Positions 1-8,529 are shown, numbered from the stretch's first letter. The stretch: DNA of 33,287 nt from Bacteroidota bacterium (GCA_023391315.1 JAEWBD010000380.1:1-33287); one strand, 5' to 3'. The notes: a model not told the origin generated them from the sequence alone. Numbers and translations are program-made.

Positions 1-132
1 GCCAATAAATCCGCGTAAACCCCAGCCTAACAGCATCGATACAGCAGGAAATAAAATGAAGAACAACCGCGAAGGCTTATGTTTAATTGAGGTACTGCGC
101 TGCGCGGCTACTGTCGCTTCCAATGCATTCAT
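1..132 (-). CDS. N-terminal fragment of an integral membrane protein (cut by window edge)
   Basis: Reading the minus strand from an ATG at 130-132 gives 44 open codons that run off the left edge. Residues 1-22 are polar and basic. From about residue 24 a hydrophobic helix begins (LFFILFPAVSMLL), followed by the motif GWGLRGFIG at residues 36-44. There is no cleavable signal-peptide pattern, so this looks like the first membrane segment of a multi-pass inner-membrane protein. I believe similar Trp/Gly/Arg-Gly motifs occur in uncharacterised Bacteroidota and Planctomycetes membrane proteins, but I cannot name the family. It is co-oriented with the phosphodiesterase operon to its right, 265 bp away, and may form its own unit because hairpin repeats lie between them. 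The reading frame is convincing; the function is unknown. Confidence 0.6.
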   Translation of the reverse strand, partial: MNALEATVAAQRSTSIKHKPSRLFFILFPAVSMLLGWGLRGFIG

Positions 133-222
133 TTTTTTAATTTGAAGTTGTAGATGAAGTATAACCTAATCTGTTGCACGATTAGTAAAGTGAACTAATA
201 AAGGGTTTTAAGATCGTTCAGG

Positions 223-249
223 AGATTCCCACTTTCGTGGGAATGACGT
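223..249 (-). repeat. Short palindromic (REP-like) element, copy 1
   Basis: A perfect 8-bp stem (ATTCCCAC at 225-232 with GTGGGAAT at 237-244) closes a 4-nt loop. On the minus strand it reads ACGTCAT, stem, then ATCTC. The same flanks occur in the copy at 310-340 on the plus strand, with different but still complementary stem bases. Such elements are known as dispersed intergenic repeats in many bacteria. Membership of a genome-wide family is inferred from the two copies here. Confidence 0.65.
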
Positions 250-309
250 GTGAGAAGTTTATGAGCTTCTTGCCTGTTTAGAAGGCAAGTGTAAAACACA
301 ACCATTTAA

Positions 310-340
310 ACGTCATGCCCAGCTTGACTGGGCATCTCAT
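310..340 (+). repeat. Short palindromic (REP-like) element, copy 2
   Basis: A perfect 8-bp stem (ATGCCCAG at 315-322 with CTGGGCAT at 328-335) closes a 5-nt loop. It is preceded by ACGTC and followed by CTCA, matching copy 1 read on the other strand. The stem differs from copy 1 at several positions, with both arms changed together. Lying about 60-90 bp past the stop codon of the phosphodiesterase at 398-1237, it could also act as that operon's 3' hairpin, although no clear U-run follows it. Confidence 0.65.
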
Positions 341-397
341 CAAGCTAAAAATTTAACCTTATAATTCAATCGCGCAACCTATTAATCTATAACAGCG

Positions 398-1237
398 TTA
401 TCTTTTCCCTTGGCTTTCCATGTATTTTATCAGCTTTTCAGGATGATCTGTTTGTAATCCGTCTGCACCCTGCTTCAATGCCTGTTTCCACGTTGCCGGC
501 CCTTCATCCTCACGCTGCACATCGAGCCACACTGCGATTTTTCTTTTATGCACGAGGTTAACCAAATTAACAGTATATGCATTATCCACTACATCCAAAT
601 GTTTTGCGGCGAGGAAATTATTCAGTTGAAGGATGTCCGCATTTTCCGGAAGGCTTGACATGAGTGGAACCTGCGGCGCAATCTTTTTCCATTGTTCATA
701 TTGTTCTTCTTTATTCAAATAAACCACCACATTGTTTTGCATCCCGTAGTCTTTTAATAACCTGTATGTTTTCTTCACATCAGCATCTTTAAAATCCAGA
801 TAAATATTAATTCTTCCCTTACATACATTCAATACATCGGCAAACTCAGGAATGTGATAAGCTGCAGTATCTCCTTTAACAACAGGTTTTATTTCCAGGT
901 CTTTGATGTCGTTATAATTCAAATCTTTTACCTGCCCTTGCATTCCTGTCATCCTGGAAACAGCTGCATCATGCATAATAACCAGGTGGCCATCTTTGGT
1001 AGTGCGCAGGTCTGTTTCTATATAATCCACACCTTCTTTTATAGCGTTTTCATAAGCGGCCAATGTGTTTTCAGGAACGTTTAAATGGCTTCCGCGATGT
1101 GCTATTACAACTAATACATGCTTCGTTTTTGGCAAAGGCGTTGATTGCCGTATATAGCTGTTTTGGTTAATGATATTGTATGCGCTTACAATGCAGGTAA
1201 ACAAGAAAGTGAATAGTATAATTAAAAGTTTTCTCAC
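398..1237 (-). CDS. Secreted glycerophosphodiester phosphodiesterase (GDPD 1)
   Basis: This is a 279-aa GDPD-family TIM-barrel enzyme, expected to split glycerophosphodiesters into glycerol 3-phosphate and an alcohol in the periplasm or at the cell surface. Residues 1-19 are a Sec signal or anchor. The family signature is intact: AHRG with catalytic H47 and R48, PENT around E56, the metal pair E74/D76 in IETDLR, second catalytic H89 in MHD, and a C-terminal QTDHPEKL. The usual third metal Glu is Asp (D148 in YLDFKD). The start codon is GTG (1235-1237, minus strand). No ATG lies in the 25-bp gap to the upstream sialidase-like gene, and a later Met would remove the active site. It is the last gene of a tight trio (3345 to 398). 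The exact alcohol or glycan substrate cannot be told from sequence. Confidence 0.92.
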   Translation of the reverse strand: MRKLLIILFTFLFTCIVSAYNIINQNSYIRQSTPLPKTKHVLVVIAHRGSHLNVPENTLAAYENAIKEGVDYIETDLRTTKDGHLVIMHDAAVSRMTGMQGQVKDLNYNDIKDLEIKPVVKGDTAAYHIPEFADVLNVCKGRINIYLDFKDADVKKTYRLLKDYGMQNNVVVYLNKEEQYEQWKKIAPQVPLMSSLPENADILQLNNFLAAKHLDVVDNAYTVNLVNLVHKRKIAVWLDVQREDEGPATWKQALKQGADGLQTDHPEKLIKYMESQGKR

Positions 1238-1262
1238 AAATAAAATGAGGTTTTATGAATTG

Positions 1263-2456
1263 TCAATTTCCAGGTATTAATGCAGGGTTTACAACAACGT
1301 ATTTTATAGATTCCAATTTTTCCTGCTGCTGGTAAGAATACGTTATGTGCAGCATTCCATCAGCAGCCTGCAGCATGGAAGGATATGAAAAACTTCCTTC
1401 GCCTTTTTTAACCTGTTCAAGATGTGTTTTCCAGTTCCATGTTTTTCCTTCATCATCAGATAAATACAGGCTTATTTGATAACGCCCATCATCAATATCA
1501 TTGCCAATAAATGCCCATCTTCCATCGCTGAGCTTTAATACCTGCACGCTGGCGGTATTGGGAATTTCTGTTTTTTGCGCTGCTGTCCAGGTTCTTCCCG
1601 TATCAACAGACTCACTTACCTGGACCCTTGGTGGCGCATCGCCATTATCACGCATATACGATACAATCGTTCCATCTTTTTTTTGAATCAAAGAAGGCTG
1701 CACATTGCCTCTTCCAACTATTGGCAGGCTGGGTTGCCAGTTTGTTCCGTCATCATCAGAAATGACAACCAGTGAAAAATTAAAACCATCGGAATACAGC
1801 GGAAGCAATATTTTATTTTCTCCTAAAAGCAATGGTTTAATTCTTGTCATCCAGCCAATGCTTCGTTTGCCTTCATCTTTAGCAGCATCAATGATCATTT
1901 TATCATATTCAGGAGCATAAGCTGCCCAAGCCGATATGCCGTTCGGTAAATCTTTAAATTTAGATTTTACTTCTTTTGCAAAATTCTCATTTGGTTTTAA
2001 TAGAATATTATCCTGCCAGTTCCATATAGGCGCTCCATTCTTATTATAATCAATGGATGTTTTGTATTTAAGAATTGAATATTCCCAACGGTTGGCCTGC
2101 ACCGCTATCCAAACGAGGAATAATTTATTTTGATGATTAAGAAAGAGCACGGGGTTACAATCCGGGATATTGTAGGTATCAGCCATGAGGAATGGTTTGC
2201 TCCATACAGCCTCACCTTTTTTTAAACGTGCCCCCATAATTTTTACATCATCGGCGGTTCGTTCCCCACTGCCTTCAAACCACGCTGCAAGAAAATCACC
2301 GTTGGGGAGATTCACTATGGAGCTGCCATGCGTGTGCAAAGGCTGGGGCGGAAAAATAAGCATGCTTTTAACCACGGCATTTAAGGTTGCGGTTTGACTG
2401 TATGCAATGCCGTTTATCAATAAAACCAATACGAATAAAAGTTTGAATTTTTTCAT
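1263..2456 (-). CDS. Secreted sialidase-like beta-propeller protein (BNR/Asp-box family)
   Basis: This 397-aa secreted protein has a Sec signal at residues 1-20 (cleavage near AYS-Q). Three Asp-boxes occur at exactly 50-residue spacing: SDDDGTNW (233-240), SVDTGRTW (283-290) and SDDEGKTW (333-340). This is diagnostic of the sialidase-type six-bladed propeller. The N-terminal part (HTHGSSIVNLPNGDFLAAWF, 41-60) and the C-terminal SYPSMLQAADGMLHITYSY match the broad 'predicted neuraminidase' group (BNR_2, COG4692 type). The F/YRIP motif of classical sialidases is absent, and I cannot assign the arginine triad. The true substrate may therefore be another acidic or deoxy sugar, or a lyase reaction. 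It sits between two phosphodiesterases with gaps of 25 and 16 bp, so co-transcription is likely. Confidence 0.85.
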   Translation of the reverse strand: MKKFKLLFVLVLLINGIAYSQTATLNAVVKSMLIFPPQPLHTHGSSIVNLPNGDFLAAWFEGSGERTADDVKIMGARLKKGEAVWSKPFLMADTYNIPDCNPVLFLNHQNKLFLVWIAVQANRWEYSILKYKTSIDYNKNGAPIWNWQDNILLKPNENFAKEVKSKFKDLPNGISAWAAYAPEYDKMIIDAAKDEGKRSIGWMTRIKPLLLGENKILLPLYSDGFNFSLVVISDDDGTNWQPSLPIVGRGNVQPSLIQKKDGTIVSYMRDNGDAPPRVQVSESVDTGRTWTAAQKTEIPNTASVQVLKLSDGRWAFIGNDIDDGRYQISLYLSDDEGKTWNWKTHLEQVKKGEGSFSYPSMLQAADGMLHITYSYQQQEKLESIKYVVVNPALIPGN

Positions 2457-2472
2457 TGATAATTATTTTGAT

Positions 2473-3345
2473 TTACCTGTGCAGGCCCCGTTCCCGTAAA
2501 TATTTTAAAAGGTTTGCCGGATAGTCTGTTTGAATTATGTTCACAGCTTTCATTTGTAAGAGGCTGTCGTAGCCCGAATTCTTCTTCGTTTTTTCAAGGT
2601 CATCAAATTTACCTAAAGCGTTTAACCACACACGAACATTCTGGCTCCTGATTTGCCCCATCAATGTATCGTTATAAAAACCTGGATCAACATGTATAAC
2701 CGGCACTTTGTAGTTTTTTAAAATGTCCAGAACATCTTCCTTCCTGTAAGCACGGGGCATTACTGCAATTGAATTGTCAATACTGTCCACCGTAGAAGTA
2801 TAGCGGTAATCATACACAAAAAACAGCACCTGTTTTTGCATGCCTGTTTCGCGAATAATTTTGCAAACATTTATTGCATCTTCAAGAGAGTCTAATTTAA
2901 AATCAATATCAACCATGATGTGATCTTTTGCCGCCCGCAGCGCACTTTCAAATGTTGGAATTCTTTCGCTGGTTGCTTGCCCGTTTTGCACTAATGGTAT
3001 TTGTTTCAATTCATCAAAAGTGTAACTGCTCACTTCACCTTTACTTGAAGTAATGCGATCGATATTTTTGTCGTGCGATAATACATACACACCATCTTTG
3101 GTTTTGCGAACATCGAGTTCTATGATATCTGCACCTGTTTTTATGGCCTTCCTTATGGCTGCCAGCGAATTCTCAGGATGAACCAAATGTGCCGACCGGT
3201 GGGCTGTAACCATCACATGTTCCGGGTGGTGATAGAACTCGTTTAATATGGTATCAACGCGTGTGTTTTGAGCAAGTAAGGGCTGGAGCAGGGCCATGGA
3301 AACCAGGCTGGACAATATGATGCGAAGAAGCTTGTTTAATTTCAT
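2473..3345 (-). CDS. Secreted glycerophosphodiester phosphodiesterase (GDPD 2)
   Basis: This is a 290-aa secreted GDPD enzyme with a Sec signal at residues 1-25 (cleaved near LLA-Q). Active-site elements are AHRSAH with H49 and R50 (the common AHRG glycine is Ser), PENS at 57-60 with E58, metal ligands E76/D78 in IELDVR, and H91 in SHD. D148 (DIDFK) stands where the third metal Glu usually is. The C-terminal QTDYPANLLKYL matches family practice. It is first in the trio with the sialidase-like gene and GDPD 1, 16 bp from its neighbour. GDPD 1 and GDPD 2 differ widely outside the motifs, so this is not a recent tandem duplication. Differing paralogues in one operon suggest two related diester substrates or two sites of action. 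Confidence 0.92.
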   Translation of the reverse strand: MKLNKLLRIILSSLVSMALLQPLLAQNTRVDTILNEFYHHPEHVMVTAHRSAHLVHPENSLAAIRKAIKTGADIIELDVRKTKDGVYVLSHDKNIDRITSSKGEVSSYTFDELKQIPLVQNGQATSERIPTFESALRAAKDHIMVDIDFKLDSLEDAINVCKIIRETGMQKQVLFFVYDYRYTSTVDSIDNSIAVMPRAYRKEDVLDILKNYKVPVIHVDPGFYNDTLMGQIRSQNVRVWLNALGKFDDLEKTKKNSGYDSLLQMKAVNIIQTDYPANLLKYLRERGLHR

Positions 3346-3612
3346 CTTAATAAATTAATTTGGTTTATCATTTTCTTATTAACGTAAGTTCAGACAAGTA
3401 TAAAAGAGGCAGATGTTATGAAATGGAAAACTGATTGCAAAACATACACCTCTTTGAACGTCATTTCGACGATAGGAGAAATCCCTTAACATTCAGCCAG
3501 CCTGCATTTCATGAAAATCATTACCCCGGCATGACGATGCAAATCCCGCTCAATTAGTAAACCTCTTCACTATTAAAGTTCTCATCCCTGCACTTACGTT
3601 ATTATAAGTCAT
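3346..3612. other. Intergenic region, promoter side of the GDPD trio, with repeat remnants
   Basis: This 267-bp gap separates the cytochrome-tailed protein gene (stop at 3613) from the start of the GDPD trio (3345). It must contain the 3' end of the upstream transcript and probably the trio's promoter. On the minus strand TATACTTG appears about 50 nt before the start codon. It matches the Bacteroidota -7 box TAnnTTTG with one mismatch, which is weak evidence. Hairpin-repeat copies lie at 3459-3485 and, as a half copy, at 3524-3535. No gene is visible. Confidence 0.5.
3459..3485 (+). repeat. Short hairpin repeat of the CGTCATTTCGA...GAGAAATC type
   Basis: CGTCATTTC begins at 3459 and GAGAAATCCC ends at 3485. 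The arms ATTTC (3463-3467) and GAAAT (3478-3482) can pair. The opening CGTCAT and the closing ATC match the elements at 223-249 and 310-340, so this looks like a third, diverged family member. A one-armed remnant (CCCCGGCATGACG, 3524-3535, minus orientation) lies 40 bp further on. Confidence 0.5.
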
Positions 3613-6600
3613 CTATTCTCCCTGCTTAATAAAAGCAATTAAATCAGCCATCTGTTGCTTATCAATCTTTTTTTCAAAATCATTCAGCATAGGTGACACC
3701 TCTAATGTTTTGAGTGATCTTATATCCTTTTTTGAAATGGTTATTTTTACACCGCCCTGCTTGTTCACAACAATAGCATTTGAGGTTTGCGATACTATTA
3801 TCCCTTGCTGCATCGCTCCATCATTCAACACTATGTTCCATAATTCGTAACCGTGAGAAATGGAAAGATTTGGATCCAGGATATTAATCATAATATTCTC
3901 CGGGTTCCAGCTTTGAACTGTGCCAAGGTCAGGGCCAAAAGCAGTGCCCATTTTACCCCTTAGCTGGTGGCATGCCAGGCAATTGGTTATGCAAACCGCC
4001 TTTCCTTTGTTGGCATCTCCTTTCAATTTAAGTGCGGCTTGATATTCTTTTATTACCAGGCTACGGTCTTCTTTCTTTCCAGATAACAATGTCCTGGCAT
4101 ATGCTTTAAGAGAATCCGGAATATCCCGCATAAGAACCACTGTTACAGGCCAGCCTAATTCCGCTTTTGTTATTGTTCCGTTTGAAATGTTTTGAAGCAA
4201 CAGGGAAATGCGGGGCACGGAGAAAGGTTCAGTAATAAATGTATTAAGCGCGTCTTCTTTTATGCCGGGAAATAAGGATGCCCAGTTTTTTAATATAAAT
4301 GTTGAAACTGTTGTATCCGAAATTTTGCTTAAGGCACGTATGGCAGCCACCTGTATATCCCTTGGCGCATCCGGTGTAATTAAGCTTTCTAAAAATGCAG
4401 CTTCCTGTTTAGGATTTTGAAGCGCCATAAGATTAACGGCCTCTGTTCTTATAGCCGGTGACATGTTTTTATCAGCCGCAATTTTTTTAGCTTCCTGCAT
4501 TACAATGGGCTCCGGCGAACTATCGGCAATCCCAATATTTTCCAGCATGATCCGGGCATTTCTTCTGATGTTTACATCAGGATGATGAAGGCAAACATCA
4601 ATCAATAATTTCCGCTCTGATTTTAAACCATCAGGAACTGAGCTTCTGTTTTTAAGACCTTCTGCAAGCCCTTCCAATAAAGGTGCTTTCCAGGTCATTG
4701 CTACTCCGGCGGCTGGTTCAACGGCTCTCTGTAAATAGGAATGTATTGTTGTAGCACCTTTATTGGCTGCAATGACAGACCCGAGACGGGTTACCAGCGA
4801 AGCATAAGCAGGAACTGCAGGATCGAATTTTTTTAGCACACCTTCCAGCATAGCATCATTTTGTGATGATGAAGCGCTTAATGCAGCTACCTGTACCCAT
4901 TTATCATTAATATCTTTAAACAAAAGTTCCTGCCTTGCCGCACCTGCTTCCGGGGTGTTTAAATAACCCAGCGTGCACAATAACTGGTATCTCACTTTAT
5001 CATTAGTATCTGTTTTTAAAGCAATCAATTCAGGCGCCAGTTCAGGCGATGTATGAAGATGAAGTTCCGCCAACTGAATTGCATTTTCACGTACACCGGG
5101 TTCCGGGTCCGGCAATGCCTTCGCAATTAATTCCGGCGTTAATTTATTCATGCCCTCTAATGTCCACAACGCGTGTAAGCGGCCTAAAGAAGATTTTGTG
5201 TTTTGCGCCATCTTAACCAAATAAGGAACCACCATGTCATGATTTCTATCTATCAATAATCGTTGCGCATTGCGCCTCCACCAGATATTGGGGCTGGAAA
5301 GTTTTTCAATTAATTGTATATCGGAAGAATCGTTCAGGTTTAGATGAGAAGTCCAACTCGCAGGAGCTGCGCCTGTTGCGCTTATACGATAGATGCGGCC
5401 TTTATCACGGCCATTATAAAGTTTACCGGATTCTATATCAGATTTCGACATCCATTCCGGGTGTTCTATAATTTCCCGGTAATAATCCACTACATACAAC
5501 GCTCCGTCCGGGCCGATGTACATGTTTACAGGTCGAAACCATGCATCGGTAGAAGCCAAAAACTCCTGATGTTCAAAAATCCGGCTTGCGGTGAAAGAAG
5601 CGCCTTTGTCTTTAAGGCGGTCGGCATGTACCAGGTTACTTACAGGTTCACATACAAAGGTAATGTCATGATTAAACTTATCAGGGAAAGCACCTCCCTG
5701 GTAATTTGTAATACCGCAGGCGGAAGTAATCACACCCACATCAGTCAGCAATTGATGTTCCGGATTTTTGGTGATCGGAAACACATCGCAGGCATCTCCG
5801 TGATCAGAAAGAGATTCCGTAGCATCGCCAACAATTTGATCGGGATTGCGTTTGAGATAACGGTTTGCTATTACTTCCTGGTAAATATGATTGGCATTAT
5901 ATACCAGGAAATGATGCCCCCAATCATCAAAACTTTGCCCGAACTGGGTGGAACCTGAAGTTTCTTCCAGTGCATGCATATCAGGCTTAAAGCGCACAAT
6001 ACGTCCCTGTGCGTTTACCGGCAAGCGGGCGCCGTTAGGATCGTCGGGGAAAAAAATATCTCTGCCCTTATCTCCGAATATTTTTTGATAGGTGTTTGAT
6101 TCTTCAGCGCCTTCATGTGCGAGATAGATCCAATTGTCTAAGCCATATAACGGGCGGTTGACAAGATATTGCGGGTTCGTTAAAGCAAACCCCGTAAGCA
6201 TCACCTTTCTTATGTCAGCCTTGCCATCACCGTTTGTATCTTCCAGGTAATACACATTTGGAGGATCCGTTACAATAATGCCTTTTTTCCAGCGCATCAC
6301 ACCGGTAGGAAGTACAAGCGTGTCAGCAAAAACAGTTCGTGTATCCATCTTTCCATCTCCATCCGTATCGCTCAGCATAATTATTTTACCGGAGTTACTC
6401 ACGTCTAATGGGTAACCATGCATTTCCACCACATACATGCGGCCTTCTTCATCTATGGTCATATCAACGGGATCAGAGATCATAGGTTCGGCGGCCACTA
6501 ATTCAATCTTAAATCCGGCTGGCAGTTTAAATGAAGAAAGTGCTTTTTCGGCAGATTCGCCGGAAGGAGAGGAGGGCTGATGCCCGCAGCCTGCCGTAAT

Positions 6601-6681
6601 TAATACAAGCAGCCATGCTGGCCATCCAATACAATTATTGAATTTATTTTTCATCATCAAAAAATATATTTTTCGAAGCAT
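3613..6681 (-). CDS. Periplasmic dehydrogenase-like lipoprotein with HEAT repeats and C-terminal cytochrome c domain (PVC-type)
   Basis: This is a 1022-aa modular protein. The N-terminus ends in a lipobox-like TAGC with C32, so it is probably a lipoprotein. Residues of roughly 50-440 resemble the 'membrane-bound dehydrogenase' propeller of Planctomycetes and Verrucomicrobia (TIGR02604 type; FKLPAGFKIELVAAEP, then IDEEGRMYVVEMHGYP, then DTDGDGKMD). Residues of about 460-850 are helical HEAT-like repeats. The C-terminus is a single-heme cytochrome c domain with CLACH at 901-905 and a probable axial Met at 998 (SPM), matching the Pirellula/Verrucomicrobium heme-domain type (TIGR02603). Likely role: oxidise a sugar, polyol or alcohol and pass electrons to the heme. 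ATG codons also occur at positions 9 and 10. It is co-oriented with the phosphatase gene 69 bp upstream. The substrate is unknown. Confidence 0.88.
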   Translation of the reverse strand: MLRKIYFLMMKNKFNNCIGWPAWLLVLITAGCGHQPSSPSGESAEKALSSFKLPAGFKIELVAAEPMISDPVDMTIDEEGRMYVVEMHGYPLDVSNSGKIIMLSDTDGDGKMDTRTVFADTLVLPTGVMRWKKGIIVTDPPNVYYLEDTNGDGKADIRKVMLTGFALTNPQYLVNRPLYGLDNWIYLAHEGAEESNTYQKIFGDKGRDIFFPDDPNGARLPVNAQGRIVRFKPDMHALEETSGSTQFGQSFDDWGHHFLVYNANHIYQEVIANRYLKRNPDQIVGDATESLSDHGDACDVFPITKNPEHQLLTDVGVITSACGITNYQGGAFPDKFNHDITFVCEPVSNLVHADRLKDKGASFTASRIFEHQEFLASTDAWFRPVNMYIGPDGALYVVDYYREIIEHPEWMSKSDIESGKLYNGRDKGRIYRISATGAAPASWTSHLNLNDSSDIQLIEKLSSPNIWWRRNAQRLLIDRNHDMVVPYLVKMAQNTKSSLGRLHALWTLEGMNKLTPELIAKALPDPEPGVRENAIQLAELHLHTSPELAPELIALKTDTNDKVRYQLLCTLGYLNTPEAGAARQELLFKDINDKWVQVAALSASSSQNDAMLEGVLKKFDPAVPAYASLVTRLGSVIAANKGATTIHSYLQRAVEPAAGVAMTWKAPLLEGLAEGLKNRSSVPDGLKSERKLLIDVCLHHPDVNIRRNARIMLENIGIADSSPEPIVMQEAKKIAADKNMSPAIRTEAVNLMALQNPKQEAAFLESLITPDAPRDIQVAAIRALSKISDTTVSTFILKNWASLFPGIKEDALNTFITEPFSVPRISLLLQNISNGTITKAELGWPVTVVLMRDIPDSLKAYARTLLSGKKEDRSLVIKEYQAALKLKGDANKGKAVCITNCLACHQLRGKMGTAFGPDLGTVQSWNPENIMINILDPNLSISHGYELWNIVLNDGAMQQGIIVSQTSNAIVVNKQGGVKITISKKDIRSLKTLEVSPMLNDFEKKIDKQQMADLIAFIKQGE

Positions 6682-6750
6682 TATTTCACATTCGTTTCAT
6701 TGCCTGTTACACCATCCGGGTAAGCTGATCCCTTCCTTTCTTTTCTTCTT

Positions 6751-8529
6751 CTATTTTTTAATTGTAAATGAGTCAATCACTTTATTGTCAGCATTTGTTG
6801 CCGTAAAGCTTAATGTATTTCCTTCAATTTTTACATACTGATAGAGGTCTCCGTTAAAATTTCTCAGCACTGCATACGGCTCTTCAGGATGGGTTTCGGG
6901 TTTTGTTGGAATTGCTACTGATTCAATGTATGCGGTGCCTTCTTTATAGGAGCTAACAACTTTTCCTCCCTTCATGGGCTTGGTGCGCATATAGTAATGG
7001 ATATGGCCATTCATTACCATATCAACATGATATTTGTCGAAGAGCGGTATCCATGCTGCCTGTATATCAGGGTAAGGTTCATCCCAGTTGTAGGGCGCAA
7101 AATGGAACATGGCAAATTTCCAGGTGGCATCGGTTTTAGCAAGCTGATCTTCTATCCATACTTTTTGTGAATCGATCGGAGCTGTAGATTCAATCATCAG
7201 GAACAAGGCATTTTTATACCTGAATGCATAGGTATGTTCAGGTTGAACACCAGCCGGTGCATTTTTGGGATAGCTGAACAGATCGCGGTACATCCACGCG
7301 CCTAATCCCTGGCGGGTATCATGGTTACCAATTACCGCCATCAAAGGCTTCCTGCAAATAACATCTTTACTGAATTGAAAAAGGTCATCCCATTCATCGC
7401 GATGCAAGCCTTCGCTGACCATGTCGCCTGCTATAGAATAAAATGCCGCATCGCGATGAGACTGATCGGCATGGCTAAGTAATTTTTCTATTGTGGGCGA
7501 GTGATGCGTGTCACCGGTCCAGACAAAAGAAAATGAACTATCCTGTGCCGGGGTTGAAAATGTATATTTTTCGTTCCAATTGGTTTGCGGTGAAATCTGA
7601 TATTCGTAGGTTGTACCCGGCTTTAAGTTTTTTAATTGAGCTGTAAAACGGTTAATGTACCTGTCATTCATAAGATCACGATCTTCCATCCTGTATTTTT
7701 CTGCAGCAACCGACTGCACTGTATCTGAACCTTTTTCCCGGTAGTTGAGCTTTCCTGTCTCAGCGGTAGCATCTGTTCTCCACTGGATATCAATGCTGGT
7801 GGCGGGGTCAGCACTCCATGTCAGCATAACCTGGTCAGGCGTAGAAGAAGAGGGATACGCTGTTTTACGAAATGCCCCGATCAAATGCGATTCTGTTCCC
7901 CTTCCCCTGATCGTTGTTAGCAGCTTTTGGCCTTTCATATCATCCGGCACATTTATCAACACCAGTTCCGTCCAGTCGTGGTAAGTAAATGCACTATCCT
8001 GAAGTATTCCTACATATTGGTTTGCCGGAAAGAAATTATTTAATTCAAGCTGATCATTTTTATTTTGAGGGGCCACTGAAACAAAATAATGCAGCATATA
8101 ATCTTCGAAACCATTTACGCCCAAACCTATATGACCTTTATCAAAATTTTTCTGCCACACCTCATACGTAACCTCTTCATTTTTCATGGTTTTGCTGGTC
8201 TTTACAAATCCGGCAGGAGCCAACCAAAACGGCACCGTTTTTTGTTGTGTGCTTCTCATAACAGACACTACAACCGGCACATTCACATCGAACATCCAGT
8301 GCCTGGTTGCCAACACCTCTTTTTCATTGTCATTAAACAAAGCCATAACCTGGTCATTGGTCAGTGAATCCAATTGTTTTTCAGTCATGGTTTGGTAGAG
8401 TTTGGTAACGGTTTCATCCATCACATCCTTTACTGTTTGTTCCCCGGTATTTTTATCAGCACAGGAATTGAATGTTATTACAACAAACAGAATCAGAATA
8501 TTTAAAAGCTTTGAAAATTTACTTGCCAA
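6751..8529 (-). CDS. Purple-acid-phosphatase-like metallophosphoesterase lipoprotein
   Basis: This 592-aa protein has a lipoprotein signal (TFNSC, C23), an unassigned N-terminal domain (about 30-225), a fibronectin-like PAP N-domain (about 228-327), and a calcineurin-type phosphoesterase domain (334-540). Metal and catalytic motifs are all present: GDTH (339-342), GDM (368-370), GNHD (401-404), FHFAPY with H476, and GHIHYYMRTKP with H509/H511 region 508-518. It should hydrolyse phosphomonoesters or diesters in the periplasm. The start is TTG (8527-8529, minus). An in-frame stop lies three codons upstream, and the next Met (residue 37) would delete the lipobox, so TTG is favoured. It lies upstream of the cytochrome-tailed protein gene and could release phosphate from products of the three GDPDs. 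Confidence 0.9.
   Translation of the reverse strand: MASKFSKLLNILILFVVITFNSCADKNTGEQTVKDVMDETVTKLYQTMTEKQLDSLTNDQVMALFNDNEKEVLATRHWMFDVNVPVVVSVMRSTQQKTVPFWLAPAGFVKTSKTMKNEEVTYEVWQKNFDKGHIGLGVNGFEDYMLHYFVSVAPQNKNDQLELNNFFPANQYVGILQDSAFTYHDWTELVLINVPDDMKGQKLLTTIRGRGTESHLIGAFRKTAYPSSSTPDQVMLTWSADPATSIDIQWRTDATAETGKLNYREKGSDTVQSVAAEKYRMEDRDLMNDRYINRFTAQLKNLKPGTTYEYQISPQTNWNEKYTFSTPAQDSSFSFVWTGDTHHSPTIEKLLSHADQSHRDAAFYSIAGDMVSEGLHRDEWDDLFQFSKDVICRKPLMAVIGNHDTRQGLGAWMYRDLFSYPKNAPAGVQPEHTYAFRYKNALFLMIESTAPIDSQKVWIEDQLAKTDATWKFAMFHFAPYNWDEPYPDIQAAWIPLFDKYHVDMVMNGHIHYYMRTKPMKGGKVVSSYKEGTAYIESVAIPTKPETHPEEPYAVLRNFNGDLYQYVKIEGNTLSFTATNADNKVIDSFTIKK

Larger units (their letters stand above)
133..397. other. 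Intergenic region with a pair of hairpin repeats
   Basis: This is 265 bp without a credible gene between the membrane-protein fragment and the first phosphodiesterase. Its only clear structure is two short inverted-repeat elements in opposite orientation, at 223-249 and 310-340, annotated separately. Because both lie downstream of the phosphodiesterase stop codon on the minus strand, they may end or stabilise that operon's transcript. Confidence 0.6.

Noticed and set aside
1263..2456. Naming the propeller protein a true sialidase (nanH)
   Set aside because: The Asp-boxes are clear, but no F/YRIP motif or assignable Arg triad is seen, and no sialic-acid catabolic genes lie in the window.
398..3345. 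GDPD 1 and GDPD 2 as a recent tandem duplication
   Set aside because: The proteins share motifs but differ in most other positions, and another gene lies between them. No nucleotide-level repeat is visible.
5344..5958. Open frame of 204 codons on the plus strand
   Set aside because: It lies wholly antisense to the cytochrome-tailed protein gene, has a composition typical of a reversed coding frame, and shows no signal or domain.
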